Counted from the first letter of the stretch, positions 7,778-15,436 are shown. The stretch is 36,160 nt of DNA from Lachnospiraceae bacterium (GCA_021203145.1 JAJQBS010000031.1:1-36160); one strand, 5' to 3'. Notes: generated by a model from the letters alone, not told the origin. Made by a program: numbers and translations.

Positions 7778-8548
7778 ATGATTGAAAAGATTTTGAAAAA
7801 GTACTTTCCGATGATTCGCACCGAGCAGGAGGTCTTAACGGAAGTTTGTCAGAAACCTGCATTGGATGCGCTCTACAAGAGCTGGAACATCGAGCAGCAG
7901 AAAGAATTTCTGGACTTCTGCACTGGCGTGAAGGGCTGCAAGCTGCTGTATGACCCCTTCTTTAAGCAGGTGATGAATCCGGACGTACATCCAGAAAGGC
8001 TGGAGAAATTTCTTTCTCTTTTACTCAAAAAGAAGGTCAAAATCCTCCAGGTGCTGCCGAACGACAGCAGGATGGCGGCGGAAGACACTTTGCTTGCCAT
8101 GGACATTGTGGTGGAGTTAGAGGATGGGAGCATTGCCAATGTTGAGATGCAAAAGATCGGCTACGCGTTTCCTGGACAAAGGAGCAGCTGCTATTCCGCG
8201 GATCTGCTGCTTCGTCAGTATCAGCGCGTGAAAACGGACAAACAAACCAGACAGATTAAGTTTTCGTATCGGTACATTAAGGATGTCTATACGATCATTC
8301 TTTTTGAAAACAGTCCGATCGAATGCAAGGATATACCAGATCAGTATATCCATCGTGGGAAGATAGTTTTCGACACAGGACTTGCGGTTCATATGCCGCA
8401 GGAATACATCTATGTCCCACTTGACATTTTCCGTGGGATTCTGCAAAATAGGGGTATTAAAGATGAACTTGACGCATGGCTGACGTTTTTGTGTGAAGAT
8501 ACCCCGGAAATGATTGAAATAGGTCGACCGCAATCCCATTGGCTTTAG
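7778..8548 (+). pseudogene. PD-(D/E)XK nuclease family transposase, 3'-truncated
   Basis: A 256-residue ORF matching the N-terminal two-thirds of the Rpn-like PD-(D/E)XK transposase family (PF12784 type). It has the opening DPFFKQVMN, a catalytic-like region at about 105-135 (AMDIVVELEDGSIANVEMQ, with Asp, Glu and Gln in the expected order), then RSSCYSADLLLRQY, IILFENSP and LDAWLTFL. The start at 7778 is preferred over 7772 because AAGGAGA then lies 7 bp away. The last residues (about GRPQSHWL) are read from the left end of the IS605-type element, so the usual C-terminal region is missing. It does not resume beyond the element's right end near 9897, so flanking DNA was also lost or rearranged. 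Probably inactive, though the nuclease core itself is intact. Confidence 0.75.
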
Positions 8549-8562
8549 ACGATGGGTTAAGG

Positions 8563-8591
8563 TCGACAAAAGCAAATTTTTGTGTTATAGT
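8563..8591 (+). promoter_or_regulatory. Promoter inside the IS left end
   Basis: TCGACA (8563-8568), 17 bp, TATAGT (8586-8591) preceded by TGT. It lies 7 bp upstream of the tnpA stub and would drive both the stub and tnpB. Confidence 0.55.
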
Positions 8592-8597
8592 TTCGGT

Positions 8598-8696
8598 ATG
8601 AGTAAATGGAAATCGAAAAACAGGCATAAATACTTACTGCAGTACCACATAACTATAACTGGAAGGAGGTCGGCAGAGGATGCTCAAAGCATATAA
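8598..8696 (+). pseudogene. tnpA: tnpA (Y1 transposase) remnant
   Basis: The 33-codon frame opens MSKWKSKNRHKYLLQYHI, which fits the first ~18 residues of IS200/IS605 Y1 transposases (NRH then YHI). Immediately afterwards (about 8652) the sequence switches to the leader of tnpB, so essentially all of the gene, with its HUH motif and catalytic Tyr, has been deleted. The leftover frame overlaps the tnpB start by 17 bp. Confidence 0.6.
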
Positions 8697-9789
8697 ATAT
8701 CGCATATATCCCAACAAAGAGCAGGAAGACCTCCTTGCCAGAACATTTGGCTGTTGCCGTTTTGTCTATAATCAAACACTGTCATACCGAAAAGACAAAT
8801 ATGAGAATGAAAAGAAAACGATGAGCAGAGTAGAATGCAATAACTATTGCAACCGAGAGCTAAAGGTACGATACGAATGGCTGCGGGAAGTAGATAAATT
8901 TGCCCTGACAAATGCGGTTTATAATATGGATTCTGCGTATCAGAAATTTTTCAAAGAACATGCGGGTTATCCCAAATATAAAAGCAAACATGATAATCAT
9001 AAGTCTTATACAACCAATTTTACAAACGGAAACATTGGCGTAAATTTTGAGACCGGGAAGATAAAGCTACCAAAGCTGGGACAGATAAAAGCGAAGCTGC
9101 ACAGAGAATTTTCCGGCCGGATAAAATCAGCCACGGTGTCACAGGCACCGAGCGGGAAATATTTTGTTTCCGTTCTGGTGGAGACGGTGCATGATGTGCT
9201 GCCGGAAGCAAAAGGGCAGATCGGTCTGGATCTGGGGCTGAAGGATTTATGCATCACATCAGATGGGTGGAAATATAAGAACCCAAAGACGCTGGCGAAG
9301 CAGGAAAAGAAACTGGCGAGACTGCAAAGGCAGTTAGCGCATAAAGACAAGAGAAGCAGCAATTATTATAAAACGAGGAAACAGATAGCGAGATGCCATG
9401 AGAAAATAGCCAATACCAGGAAGGATTATCTGCATAAGATGTCCCATGAGATTATCAGCGAAAACCAAGTGATCGTCTCTGAGAAACTGCAGATAAAAAA
9501 CATGGTTAAGAATCATCATCTGGCAAAATCCATATCAGATGTATCCTGGTATGAGCTTACAAGACAGCTGAAGTATAAGGCGAAATGGAATGGAAGGAAC
9601 TATATCCAGACAGACCCATTTTATGCCAGCAGCCAAATATGTTCTGCGTGCGGATATCAGAATGCCCAGACGAAAGATTTGTCTGTCCGTTCATGGATCT
9701 GTCCGGTCTGCGGCACAAGGCATGACAGAGATATAAATGCGGCAAAAAACATCCTGTCGGAAGGATTAAGGCAATTAGCATCAGCATAA
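8680..9789 (+). CDS. tnpB: TnpB RNA-guided nuclease of the IS605 element
   Basis: A 369-residue TnpB, a normal length. It opens with [15 protein letters not shown], the typical TnpB N-terminus. The RuvC-like residues are all present: Asp184 in IGLDLG, Glu268 in VSEKL and Asp351 in [10 protein letters not shown]. The zinc-ribbon Cys pairs are CSAC (322/325) and CPVC (341/344). The ribosome site is GGAAGGAGG. Known TnpBs use a transcript from the element's right end (omega RNA) to cut DNA matching the adjacent guide. Nothing here indicates inactivation. Confidence 0.93.
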   Translation: MLKAYKYRIYPNKEQEDLLARTFGCCRFVYNQTLSYRKDKYENEKKTMSRVECNNYCNRELKVRYEWLREVDKFALTNAVYNMDSAYQKFFKEHAGYPKYKSKHDNHKSYTTNFTNGNIGVNFETGKIKLPKLGQIKAKLHREFSGRIKSATVSQAPSGKYFVSVLVETVHDVLPEAKGQIGLDLGLKDLCITSDGWKYKNPKTLAKQEKKLARLQRQLAHKDKRSSNYYKTRKQIARCHEKIANTRKDYLHKMSHEIISENQVIVSEKLQIKNMVKNHHLAKSISDVSWYELTRQLKYKAKWNGRNYIQTDPFYASSQICSACGYQNAQTKDLSVRSWICPVCGTRHDRDINAAKNILSEGLRQLASA

Positions 9790-9897
9790 AGAAAAACCCA
9801 TAGGGCGGGAACCGCCCGAATTTACGCCTGTGGAGATAGTAGGTTACGAGGTTGATGAAGCAGGAAGCCCATTGGCTTTAGACAATGGGTAGTTCAC
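9780..9897 (+). ncRNA. Probable omega RNA (reRNA) 3' region of the TnpB element
   Basis: Downstream of tnpB are GGGCGGgaaCCGCCC (9805-9820 region) and the right-end hairpin 9868-9889, ending TAGTTCAC. In characterised TnpB systems the RNA runs from within tnpB to the right end and continues into flanking DNA as the guide; here the guide would begin AATATGTATCGAAAAG at 9898. The 5' end cannot be fixed by eye. Confidence 0.55.
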
Positions 9898-9919
9898 AAT
9901 ATGTATCGAAAAGATAATG

Positions 9920-9949
9920 CCCCTGCAGTGGATGCAGGGGTTTCTTTTT
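9920..9949 (+). terminator. Intrinsic terminator right of the IS element
   Basis: CCCCTGCA (9920-9927), 5-nt loop, TGCAGGGG (9933-9940), then TTTCTTTTT. It would also terminate an omega RNA transcript after about 50 nt of flank. A type-1 hairpin element begins at its last T. Confidence 0.75.
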
Positions 9950-10140
9950 ATGCACATGGCCGCGTAAGGAGTATTCCAGCTTCGCTGGACGCGGCCGGCG
10001 CGGCGGATAGGGGGGAGAAGCGTTCCCCTATCCGATTGCACAGAGCCGAGCAAGGCTTATCCCATGCGAAGCGTGGGATGCCACCCGGCGAGGGCGTTTT
10101 GCGGCTAAAGCCGGACACTGTTTACTTTGTAAAGCCTAAA
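9949..10140 (+). repeat. Type-1 dispersed hairpin element, copy a, with extra hairpins
   Basis: Core copy 9949-10037: starts TATGCACATGG, outer stem GGCCGCG/CGCGGCC, inner hairpin TCCAGC-TTC-GCTGGA (9975-9989), second hairpin GGATAGGGG/CCCCTATCC (10005-10033), ends GATT. It directly follows a terminator T-run. Further hairpins follow to 10140, including ATCCCA-tgcgaagcg-TGGGAT and GCGGCTAAAGCCG. An open frame through this region (9901-10206) is translated repeat, not a gene. Confidence 0.7.
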
Positions 10141-10143
10141 TTG

Positions 10144-10170
10144 GAGGAGGATCCTGGAGTCCTCCTCATT
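10144..10170 (+). repeat. Second copy of the 5412 terminator hairpin
   Basis: GAGGAGGA (10144-10151) and TCCTCCTC (10160-10167), with a loop nearly identical to the one at 5412-5435 (TCCTGGAG versus CCCTGGAG) and the same CATTT exit. The T-run is shorter, so it is a weaker terminator here. Confidence 0.65.
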
Positions 10171-10248
10171 TCCGATCCCGGTCGTTTTCTAGCTGCAGGA
10201 AAATAACCAGGGGAGTTTTTTTGTGTATGAAAATTCTGTAAAAAATAC

Positions 10249-10276
10249 TTGCAATTATATATTAATAATATATAAT
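10249..10276 (+). promoter_or_regulatory. Promoter of the 514-aa gene
   Basis: TTGCAA (10249-10254), 16 bp, TATAAT (10271-10276) in a strongly AT-rich stretch. A small inverted repeat, CAGATA/TATCTG (10282-10300 region), lies in the leader. Confidence 0.6.
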
Positions 10277-10341
10277 ATATACAGATAAGCACTGTATCTG
10301 CATGTTTTTGTTGCCAGTAGATTGGGAGGAGGGAGCAGCAT

Positions 10342-11886
10342 ATGGGAACATTTGCGAATAGTTTTTATACCAAAGGAGCATACATACCAGAGGAAAAAGA
10401 GCAGGAGTTCCGGGAACGGATGGAAAAACTGTTTCAGGCAGGAGGAATGATGGGCGTAGAGCGGATTTCCATGTTTGGGATCAAGGTGGCCACTCTGCGG
10501 AAAGCACAGATGGGTAAATGGGGAATGGATTTTTACTATAATTATTTTGAAGAGGATTCCTGGGAGGACGCGGGATTTAATCTTGAGGGTGGTTATGTCT
10601 GGAGCAATAAAATTGGCTGGCTGGAATTCAACGTTGCAGTGGTTTCTGCTTATGTCCTGGAGCATCTTTACCGTGAGGGTACGGGAGGCGTGTTTGTGAA
10701 TGGAGATCTGGTAGATGAAGATGTTTACACAGGATGGATCAACTATCTTTTTCATGAAAATTTTCGTGTGAAAGACCGGAATCCGTGGAAATTGTTTGAC
10801 GCTATCCATACTGAGACAGATCCAGATGATTATCAGCGAGACACCGACTTTTATCGATCCCGGTCTGCGTCAGGCATTGAATGGCTGGGGGGATACTCGG
10901 AGATTTACGCAGTTCGAAAAGGGATAGATGCTATGCTGCAATGGCATAAAGGCATGCAAAAGGATGATGATGTTTCGTTTCAGGGTGATGGATCAGACTC
11001 TGATTTTTTCATTATTGTGCAGGTCATTGTAAACGCTGTCCGCTGCTATCGGGCAGATTCTGACCGACCGATGGATGAACAGCTTCAGACGCTTTGTAAT
11101 CATTTAAGAGCTTTTTATCAGGAACCGAAGCTGAAGTATCCTGATTTTATAAAAATCTATGGTATCAATCAGGCTGAGAAAGGATTGTTCTGTGGATTAT
11201 TTTGGATGAATCTCCCCATTATCGCAATCAAGACGATCTCTGAAGTGTATGGGAAGGATTTTTGGAAGCTGTGGGGAGAGCTGCGTGATGTGGTTTATGG
11301 GACACACAGGACTTTTCCGATGCAGCAGACGGCTCCTGCTGCAGAACCGATTTCGACTGCGAAATTTTTCGGACGGAGCGCGGATGACTTAATTTATTTC
11401 TGGCAGGAGGGCGGAGATATTATTTTTTCAGACAAACTTGAGAAGTGGTTTTCATCCTTGAAAAAACGTTTTGACGAGATTATGGACGAGGATTTTATGG
11501 TTGAGAATCCTGCAAAATGGATTTTGGAACTGATGAATTATGCTCAGGAAGAATATTATCATATTTTTGCATTTACGGAATTTTTCGAGGAAAGCATATC
11601 ACATCTGTCAGAGAAAAAATACATTGTCCTGTGGAAGCTTTATGAAGAAATTCTGCATGATCCGGAAATGGAGGAGGCAGGAAAGGTGATTTTTGTCCCG
11701 GATGGTCCTGGCCATGAAAACGAAGGGTTGCATTACCTTTCAGCGCAGCAGCCTCGCCGAAGACTGCTGCGCGAATGGAGCATAACAGATAGGAGAAAAC
11801 GCGAAAATATCGCCAGAGTGACATTGCGGAGATACATGGCGTTGGCAGCAAATGTAGAACTCAGAAAGAAGATTTTTGGATTTTAG
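10342..11886 (+). CDS. Unrecognised 514-residue cytoplasmic protein
   Basis: I do not recognise this family. There is no signal peptide or membrane segment. The protein is rich in aromatic residues and acidic patches. Notable stretches are GGMMGVERISMFG near residue 35, WSNKIGWLEFNVAVVSAYVLE near 93, and GLFCGLFWMNLPIIAIKTISEVYGKDFWKLW near 290. The C-terminal ~60 residues are basic (PRRRLLREWSITDRRKRENIARVTLRRY). The start is well supported by GGGAGGAGG. It has its own promoter, stands alone in a repeat-rich accessory stretch, and has lower GC than holA downstream, consistent with a transferred gene. No function is claimed. Confidence 0.75.
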   Translation: MGTFANSFYTKGAYIPEEKEQEFRERMEKLFQAGGMMGVERISMFGIKVATLRKAQMGKWGMDFYYNYFEEDSWEDAGFNLEGGYVWSNKIGWLEFNVAVVSAYVLEHLYREGTGGVFVNGDLVDEDVYTGWINYLFHENFRVKDRNPWKLFDAIHTETDPDDYQRDTDFYRSRSASGIEWLGGYSEIYAVRKGIDAMLQWHKGMQKDDDVSFQGDGSDSDFFIIVQVIVNAVRCYRADSDRPMDEQLQTLCNHLRAFYQEPKLKYPDFIKIYGINQAEKGLFCGLFWMNLPIIAIKTISEVYGKDFWKLWGELRDVVYGTHRTFPMQQTAPAAEPISTAKFFGRSADDLIYFWQEGGDIIFSDKLEKWFSSLKKRFDEIMDEDFMVENPAKWILELMNYAQEEYYHIFAFTEFFEESISHLSEKKYIVLWKLYEEILHDPEMEEAGKVIFVPDGPGHENEGLHYLSAQQPRRRLLREWSITDRRKRENIARVTLRRYMALAANVELRKKIFGF

Positions 11887-12000
11887 GTGGATTTGCAGCA
11901 ACCCCATGATCTAAGGATACTATGGAGATAAATACAGAATATTGTGAATATTTTTACCGGCAACAGGTCATACTCCTGATGAAAGGAAGGTAACCTGTCT

Positions 12001-12207
12001 ATGTCTGAAAAGAAATCTTTATGGGAAGATCTCAGTCCGGATGATAAATTAAAATATGAGATTGCCCAGGAGCTGGGATTGCTTGAAAAGGTGAAGGCTC
12101 TCGGATGGAAATCCCTGACTGCGAAAGAGACTGGCCGGATCGGCGGATTGATGACAAAGAAGAAGCGGGAAATGCGTGGCGATGGCGAGTGGGGGAATGG
12201 CGAATAA
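12001..12207 (+). CDS. Small acid-soluble spore protein, alpha/beta type
   Basis: A 68-residue protein whose central part (KLKYEIAQELGLLEKVKALG, then WKSLTAKETGRIGGLMTKKK) fits the Clostridia alpha/beta-type SASP pattern: a helix starting KYEIAQELG, then a conserved ETGRIGG turn. In the family these proteins coat and protect spore DNA and are cleaved at germination by GPR protease. The C-terminal GDGEWGNGE tail is an unusual extension. AAGGAAGG lies upstream of the ATG. It implies that the organism sporulates. Confidence 0.8.
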   Translation: MSEKKSLWEDLSPDDKLKYEIAQELGLLEKVKALGWKSLTAKETGRIGGLMTKKKREMRGDGEWGNGE

Positions 12208-12230
12208 GGGGATGAAGAAATAATCGTCAG

Positions 12231-12317
12231 TTGTATTTTTGAGGAAAGAATGCTATAGTCATATGCGATAAAAGAATTTTTACTGTATTTGACTATAGCA
12301 GGGATACATCATCCCTG
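12231..12317 (+). promoter_or_regulatory. holA promoter with inverted repeat and leader hairpin
   Basis: TTGTAT (12231-12236), 17 bp, TATAGT (12254-12259) preceded by TGC, gives an extended -10 promoter. The -10 lies inside TGCTATAGTCA (12251-12261), which is repeated in perfect inverted form as TGACTATAGCA (12290-12300). A short hairpin follows, CAGGGAT/ATCCCTG (12299-12317), then four T. The inverted repeat could be an operator or an RNA stem that includes the transcription start. Confidence 0.55.
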
Positions 12318-12335
12318 ATTTTGAAAGGCGAACCT

Positions 12336-13325
12336 ATGAAATCCTTAATGGAAGATATCAAAACCGGCCAGTTTCGCCCGGTTTATTTACTGTATGGCGA
12401 GGAAGCGTACCTCAAAAATCAATATAAAAAAAGGCTTCGCGACGCGATCATTTCTGAGGGTGACGAGATGAATTACAGCGTCTGGTCTGGCAAGGGGATT
12501 GACGTGAAGCAGGTGATCGAGCAGGCGGAGACCATGCCTTTTTTCGCGGATCGGCGGCTGATTCTGATGGAGGAGAGCGGCTTTTTCAAGAATGCATGTC
12601 CGGAGCTCGCGGAATACCTGCCACAGATGCCGTCCGAGACGATCCTGCTCTTTGTGGAGAGTGAGGTCGACAAGCGGCAGAAGATGTTTAAGAAAGTCAA
12701 AGAGCTTGGCCACGTGGTCGAGATGGGGCGGCAGAATGAGCGGACGCTTACCTCCTGGGTCTCGGGTAAGGTGCGAAAAGAGGGAAAAACCATGGATCCG
12801 GGGACGTTGGCTCTATTTTTTCAGAAGACGGGCGATGATATGGAGCATATTTCCCACGAGTTGGATAAGCTGCTTGCCTACACCCTGGAGCGGTCTTCTA
12901 TCACGGCGGAGGATGTCGAAGCGGTCTGCACTGAGACGCTGGAAAACCGCGTTTTTGATATGATCAACGCCATGATCCAGAAGCAGCAGCGACGTGCCCT
13001 GGATCTGTACTATGACCTGTTGGCGTTGAAGGAGCCGCCGATGCGGGTTCTGTTCCTGATCGCCCGCCAGTTCAATCAGATGCTGCTGATGAAGGACCTG
13101 CGGGAGCAGGGGCTGGACAATAAGGCGATCGCGTCCCGGCTCGGCGTGAATCCCTATGCGGTAAAGCCCACCCTGGCGCAGGCTTCCCATTTCTCCGCCG
13201 AAGTGCTGCGGCAGACCCTGACGGAGTGTGTGGAGGCGGAGACCGCGGTTAAGACGGGCCGTATGAGCGACCAGATAGCGGTGGAGCTGCAGATTGTGAA
13301 GATCAGCGAAATGGACGCGGAATAA
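12336..13325 (+). CDS. holA: DNA polymerase III delta subunit
   Basis: A 329-residue protein matching HolA, the clamp-loader subunit that opens the sliding clamp during replication. It has FRPVYLLYGEEAYLKNQYKKRL at the N-terminus, the usual LLYGEE/D motif, then FFADRRLILMEESGFFK and ISHELDKLLAY, and a C-terminal helical domain (RVLFLIARQFNQMLLMKDL, GVNPYAVKP). Length is normal. The ATG at 12336 is chosen over an upstream TTG at 12321 because GAAAGGCG lies at the right distance. It marks the change to GC-richer core genes. Confidence 0.92.
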   Translation: MKSLMEDIKTGQFRPVYLLYGEEAYLKNQYKKRLRDAIISEGDEMNYSVWSGKGIDVKQVIEQAETMPFFADRRLILMEESGFFKNACPELAEYLPQMPSETILLFVESEVDKRQKMFKKVKELGHVVEMGRQNERTLTSWVSGKVRKEGKTMDPGTLALFFQKTGDDMEHISHELDKLLAYTLERSSITAEDVEAVCTETLENRVFDMINAMIQKQQRRALDLYYDLLALKEPPMRVLFLIARQFNQMLLMKDLREQGLDNKAIASRLGVNPYAVKPTLAQASHFSAEVLRQTLTECVEAETAVKTGRMSDQIAVELQIVKISEMDAE

Positions 13326-13329
13326 ATAT

Positions 13330-13363
13330 TTGTACAATGTTCCAAATACTTGTACAATGTTCC
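13330..13363 (+). repeat. Two direct repeats TTGTACAATGTTCC
   Basis: Perfect 14-bp copies at 13330-13343 and 13350-13363, 20 bp apart start to start, just after the holA stop. Each contains the palindrome TTGTACAA. A palindrome, TGAATATTCA, follows near 13370. Confidence 0.75.
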
Positions 13364-13443
13364 TGATGCTGAATATTCAGAAGAAGCATTATGAAGACGG
13401 AATACATATAAAAGAAAAAAATGAAAAAGAATGTCAGAATGAA

Positions 13444-13472
13444 TTGACATGTCCCTGAAAATATTATATTTT
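13444..13472 (+). promoter_or_regulatory. Promoter of the nucleoside transporter operon
   Basis: TTGACA (13444-13449), 17 bp, TATTTT (13467-13472), with TATATT overlapping. The leader to the ATG at 13730 is about 250 nt. It contains a type-1 hairpin element copy but no purine-riboswitch-like sequence that I can recognise. Confidence 0.55.
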
Positions 13473-13545
13473 AGTTCCGTAGTTTTTACATATCTTTTAT
13501 ACATGCGTGAAATCACGGTCAGGCGCCGCCGGTCAATCTGGCATT

Positions 13546-13640
13546 TTATGCTTTGCGCACAGAGGCTGATGGGAATTTTCAGCTAAAGCTGAAGTCAGCT
13601 CATGCGGGCAGACAGGGGTGTGTACATTCCCTGTCCGACT
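13546..13640 (+). repeat. Type-1 hairpin element, diverged copy b
   Basis: Opens TTTTATGC then GCGCACA. The inner hairpin is TTCAGCT-AA-AGCTGAA (13578-13593). The second hairpin is GACAGGG (13611-13617) with CCCTGTC (13629-13635), ending CGACT. The order matches copies at 9949 and 15041, while the stem sequences differ on both sides. It lies in the leader of the BMP gene. Confidence 0.55.
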
Positions 13641-13729
13641 GCGCGCAGGCGGGCACGACGGACAAGGCAAAGAGATCCTTCTGCCCCGGGTGATTTGCGG
13701 CATGGGCACATCAAAAGAGGAGGAAAAAA

Positions 13730-14914
13730 ATGAAGATCAGGAAGTTACTTGCTTTGGCGGCTGCTGCGACGATGGCTCTTTCCTGCACGGCGATATCGGT
13801 GAATGCCGAGGAGAGCGCGGGGGTAGCGCTTGAGGATCTGAAGGTAGGCGTGATCTACATCGGCGATGAGAATGAGGGCTACACAGCAGCTCACATGGAA
13901 GGCATCGACGAGATGATGGAGGCGCTCGGTCTGGACGAGTCCCAGGTGATTGAGAAGACACTTATCGGCGAGGATGAGACCTGCGCGGACGCGGCGTTTG
14001 ACCTGGCGGATCAGGGATGCCAGATTATTTTTGCCACCAGCTTTGGCCATGAGTCTTATCTGATGGAAGCGGCGGCGGAGTATCCGGACATCGAGTTCTG
14101 TCATGCGACCGGATACCAGGCAGCGTCAAGCGGTCTGTCCAACATGCATAATTATTTCGATTCGATCTATGAGGCACGCTATGTCTCCGGTGTGGTTGCC
14201 GGTCTGAAGCTGAATGAAATGATCGAGGACGGTACGATTTCTTCGGACGAGGTGAAGATCGGTTATGTAGGCGCTTATCCGTATGCGGAGGTGATCTCCG
14301 GATTCACTTCTTTCTATCTTGGCGTGACCAGTGTCTGCCCGGAAGCGACGATGGAAGTGAAATATACGAATAGCTGGGCGAGCTTTGACCTTGAGAAAGA
14401 GTGCGCGGAGGCTCTGATTGCGGATGGATGCGTTCTGATCAGCCAGCATGCGGATACGACGGGCGCTCCGACAGCCTGCGAGGCGGCCGGGGTTCCCTGC
14501 GTTGGCTACAACGTTTCCATGATTGAGACCGCACCGACGACGGCGCTGGTCTCTGCTTCCAATAACTGGGGCATCTATTACACCTACGCGGTTCAGTGCA
14601 TTCTGGACGGAGAGGACATTGATGTAGACTGGTGCCAGGGCTATTCTGAGGGAGCGGTGCGCATCACGGATCTGAACGAAGACGTTGTGGCGGAAGGCAC
14701 TGCGGAAGCGGTTGAGGAAGTGGTTGCATCCATCAGCGATGGTTCCCTGCATGTATTTGATACCTCTACATGGACAGTGGACGGCGAGACGCTGGATACC
14801 TATGAGGTAAATGGCATTGAGTACATTTCGGACGGCTATTTCCACGAGTCCGAGTATGGCTCGGCTCCGGCATTTGACATCATTATTGATGGCATCACAT
14901 CCGTAGTAGAATAA
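13730..14914 (+). CDS. BMP-family substrate-binding protein (purine nucleoside type)
   Basis: A 394-residue exported binding protein of the BMP/Med/PnrA family. The signal region (KIRKLLALAAAATMALSC) contains a Cys at 19 in MALSC, a weak lipobox; cleavage at VNA is the alternative. Family features are LKVGVIYIGDENEGYTAAH at the start of the mature part, CQIIFATSFGHES, NMHNYFDSIYEARYVSG and KIGYVGAYPYAEVISGFTSFYLG. The protein would capture nucleosides outside the membrane for the ATPase and permeases that follow. AGAGGAGGAAAAA is the ribosome site. Hairpins and a terminator after the gene suggest the binding protein is made in excess over the rest of the operon. Confidence 0.9.
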   Translation: MKIRKLLALAAAATMALSCTAISVNAEESAGVALEDLKVGVIYIGDENEGYTAAHMEGIDEMMEALGLDESQVIEKTLIGEDETCADAAFDLADQGCQIIFATSFGHESYLMEAAAEYPDIEFCHATGYQAASSGLSNMHNYFDSIYEARYVSGVVAGLKLNEMIEDGTISSDEVKIGYVGAYPYAEVISGFTSFYLGVTSVCPEATMEVKYTNSWASFDLEKECAEALIADGCVLISQHADTTGAPTACEAAGVPCVGYNVSMIETAPTTALVSASNNWGIYYTYAVQCILDGEDIDVDWCQGYSEGAVRITDLNEDVVAEGTAEAVEEVVASISDGSLHVFDTSTWTVDGETLDTYEVNGIEYISDGYFHESEYGSAPAFDIIIDGITSVVE

Positions 14915-14927
14915 GATTAGTGACTGG

Positions 14928-14969
14928 TTACGCCCGTGTCGCACACCCTGCTGTGTGGCATGGGCGTAA
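14928..14969 (+). other. Intergenic stem-loop after the BMP gene
   Basis: Arms TTACGCCC (14928-14935) and GGGCGTAA (14962-14969), continued internally by CACAC/GTGTG around the loop CCTGCT. It is followed by A-rich sequence rather than a T-run, so it looks like an mRNA-stabilising or processing hairpin more than a terminator. Confidence 0.6.
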
Positions 14970-15001
14970 AAACAGGGCTGCTAAGATTATGCACAGCGAA
15001 G

Positions 15002-15039
15002 GCGCTGCGGATGCCGGATGACATCTGCGGCGCTTTTTT
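15002..15039 (+). terminator. Intrinsic terminator between BMP gene and ATPase gene
   Basis: GCGCTGCGGATG (15002-15013) pairs with CATCTGCGGCGC (15022-15033) with two wobbles, followed by TTTTTT. It probably stops most transcripts after the binding-protein gene, with readthrough feeding the ATPase and permeases. The tandem type-1 elements begin right after the T-run. Confidence 0.75.
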
Positions 15040-15040
15040 A

Positions 15041-15310
15041 TATGCACACGGCCGCGTAAGGTGTTTTGTGGCTTACGCCACACGCGGCCGGCGCAGGCGG
15101 ATAGGGGAGAAGGACGTTCCCCTATCCGATTATGCACACGGCCGCGTAAGGTGTTTTGTGGCTTACGCCACACGCGGCCGGCGCAGGCGGATAGGGGAGA
15201 AGGACGTTCCCCTATCCGATTATGCACACGGCCGCGTAAGGTGTTTTGTGGCTTACGCCACACGCGGCCGGCGCAGGCGGATAGGGGAGAAAGCGTTCCC
15301 CTATCCGATT
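15041..15310 (+). repeat. Three tandem 90-bp type-1 hairpin elements (copies c, d, e)
   Basis: Units start TATGCACACGGCCGCG at 15041, 15131 and 15221. The first two are identical by eye; the third is 89 bp and differs near GAGAAAGCG. Each unit has an outer stem GGCCGCG/CGCGGCC, inner hairpin TGTGGC-TTAC-GCCACA, and a second hairpin GGATAGGGGA (15099-15108 in unit 1) with TCCCCTATCC (15118-15127). Units carry no stop codon in the frame of the ATPase gene, so a long false N-terminal extension is open there. The near-perfect identity implies recent duplication. Confidence 0.9.
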
Positions 15311-15436
15311 GACAGGATGATACCGGGGGCGGCGGTCAGGAATGGAACGCCTGCGTTCCGCTTCGTGCCCCTGCGTTCCGCGGTGTCATACCCTTTTGTT
15401 GCCCGAATCATGATATACAGAAAAAGGAGCCCTTCA

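Larger units (their letters stand above)
8520..9897 (+). mobile_element. IS605-type element with tnpB and a tnpA stub
   Basis: The ends carry the subterminal hairpins expected for IS200/IS605 elements. Left: CCCATTG (8535-8541), loop GCTTTAGA, CGATGGG (8550-8556). Right: CCCATTG (9868-9874), the same loop GCTTTAGA, CAATGGG (9883-9889), then TAGTTCAC to 9897. The left hairpin is extended by GTCGACC (8523-8529) pairing with GGTCGAC (8561-8567). The right end is sharp by comparison with known TTCAC-type ends; the exact left boundary is approximate. No intact Y1 transposase is present, so it can move only if one acts in trans. Confidence 0.8.

Noticed and set aside
9901..10206. 101-codon ORF
   Set aside because: It reads through a terminator and hairpin elements; the same peptide pattern appears in noncoding copies elsewhere.
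13473..13729. Purine riboswitch ahead of the nucleoside transporter
   Set aside because: The long leader invited it, but I see no conserved purine-aptamer loops; the structure present is a hairpin repeat copy.
15041..15310. CRISPR array
   Set aside because: The 90-bp units abut with no unique spacers and no cas genes are near; they are tandem copies of a dispersed hairpin element.
14936..15436. 167-codon N-terminal extension of the ABC ATPase
   Set aside because: The frame is open only because the terminator hairpin and tandem repeats lack stops; the conserved domain and a strong ribosome site begin at 15437.
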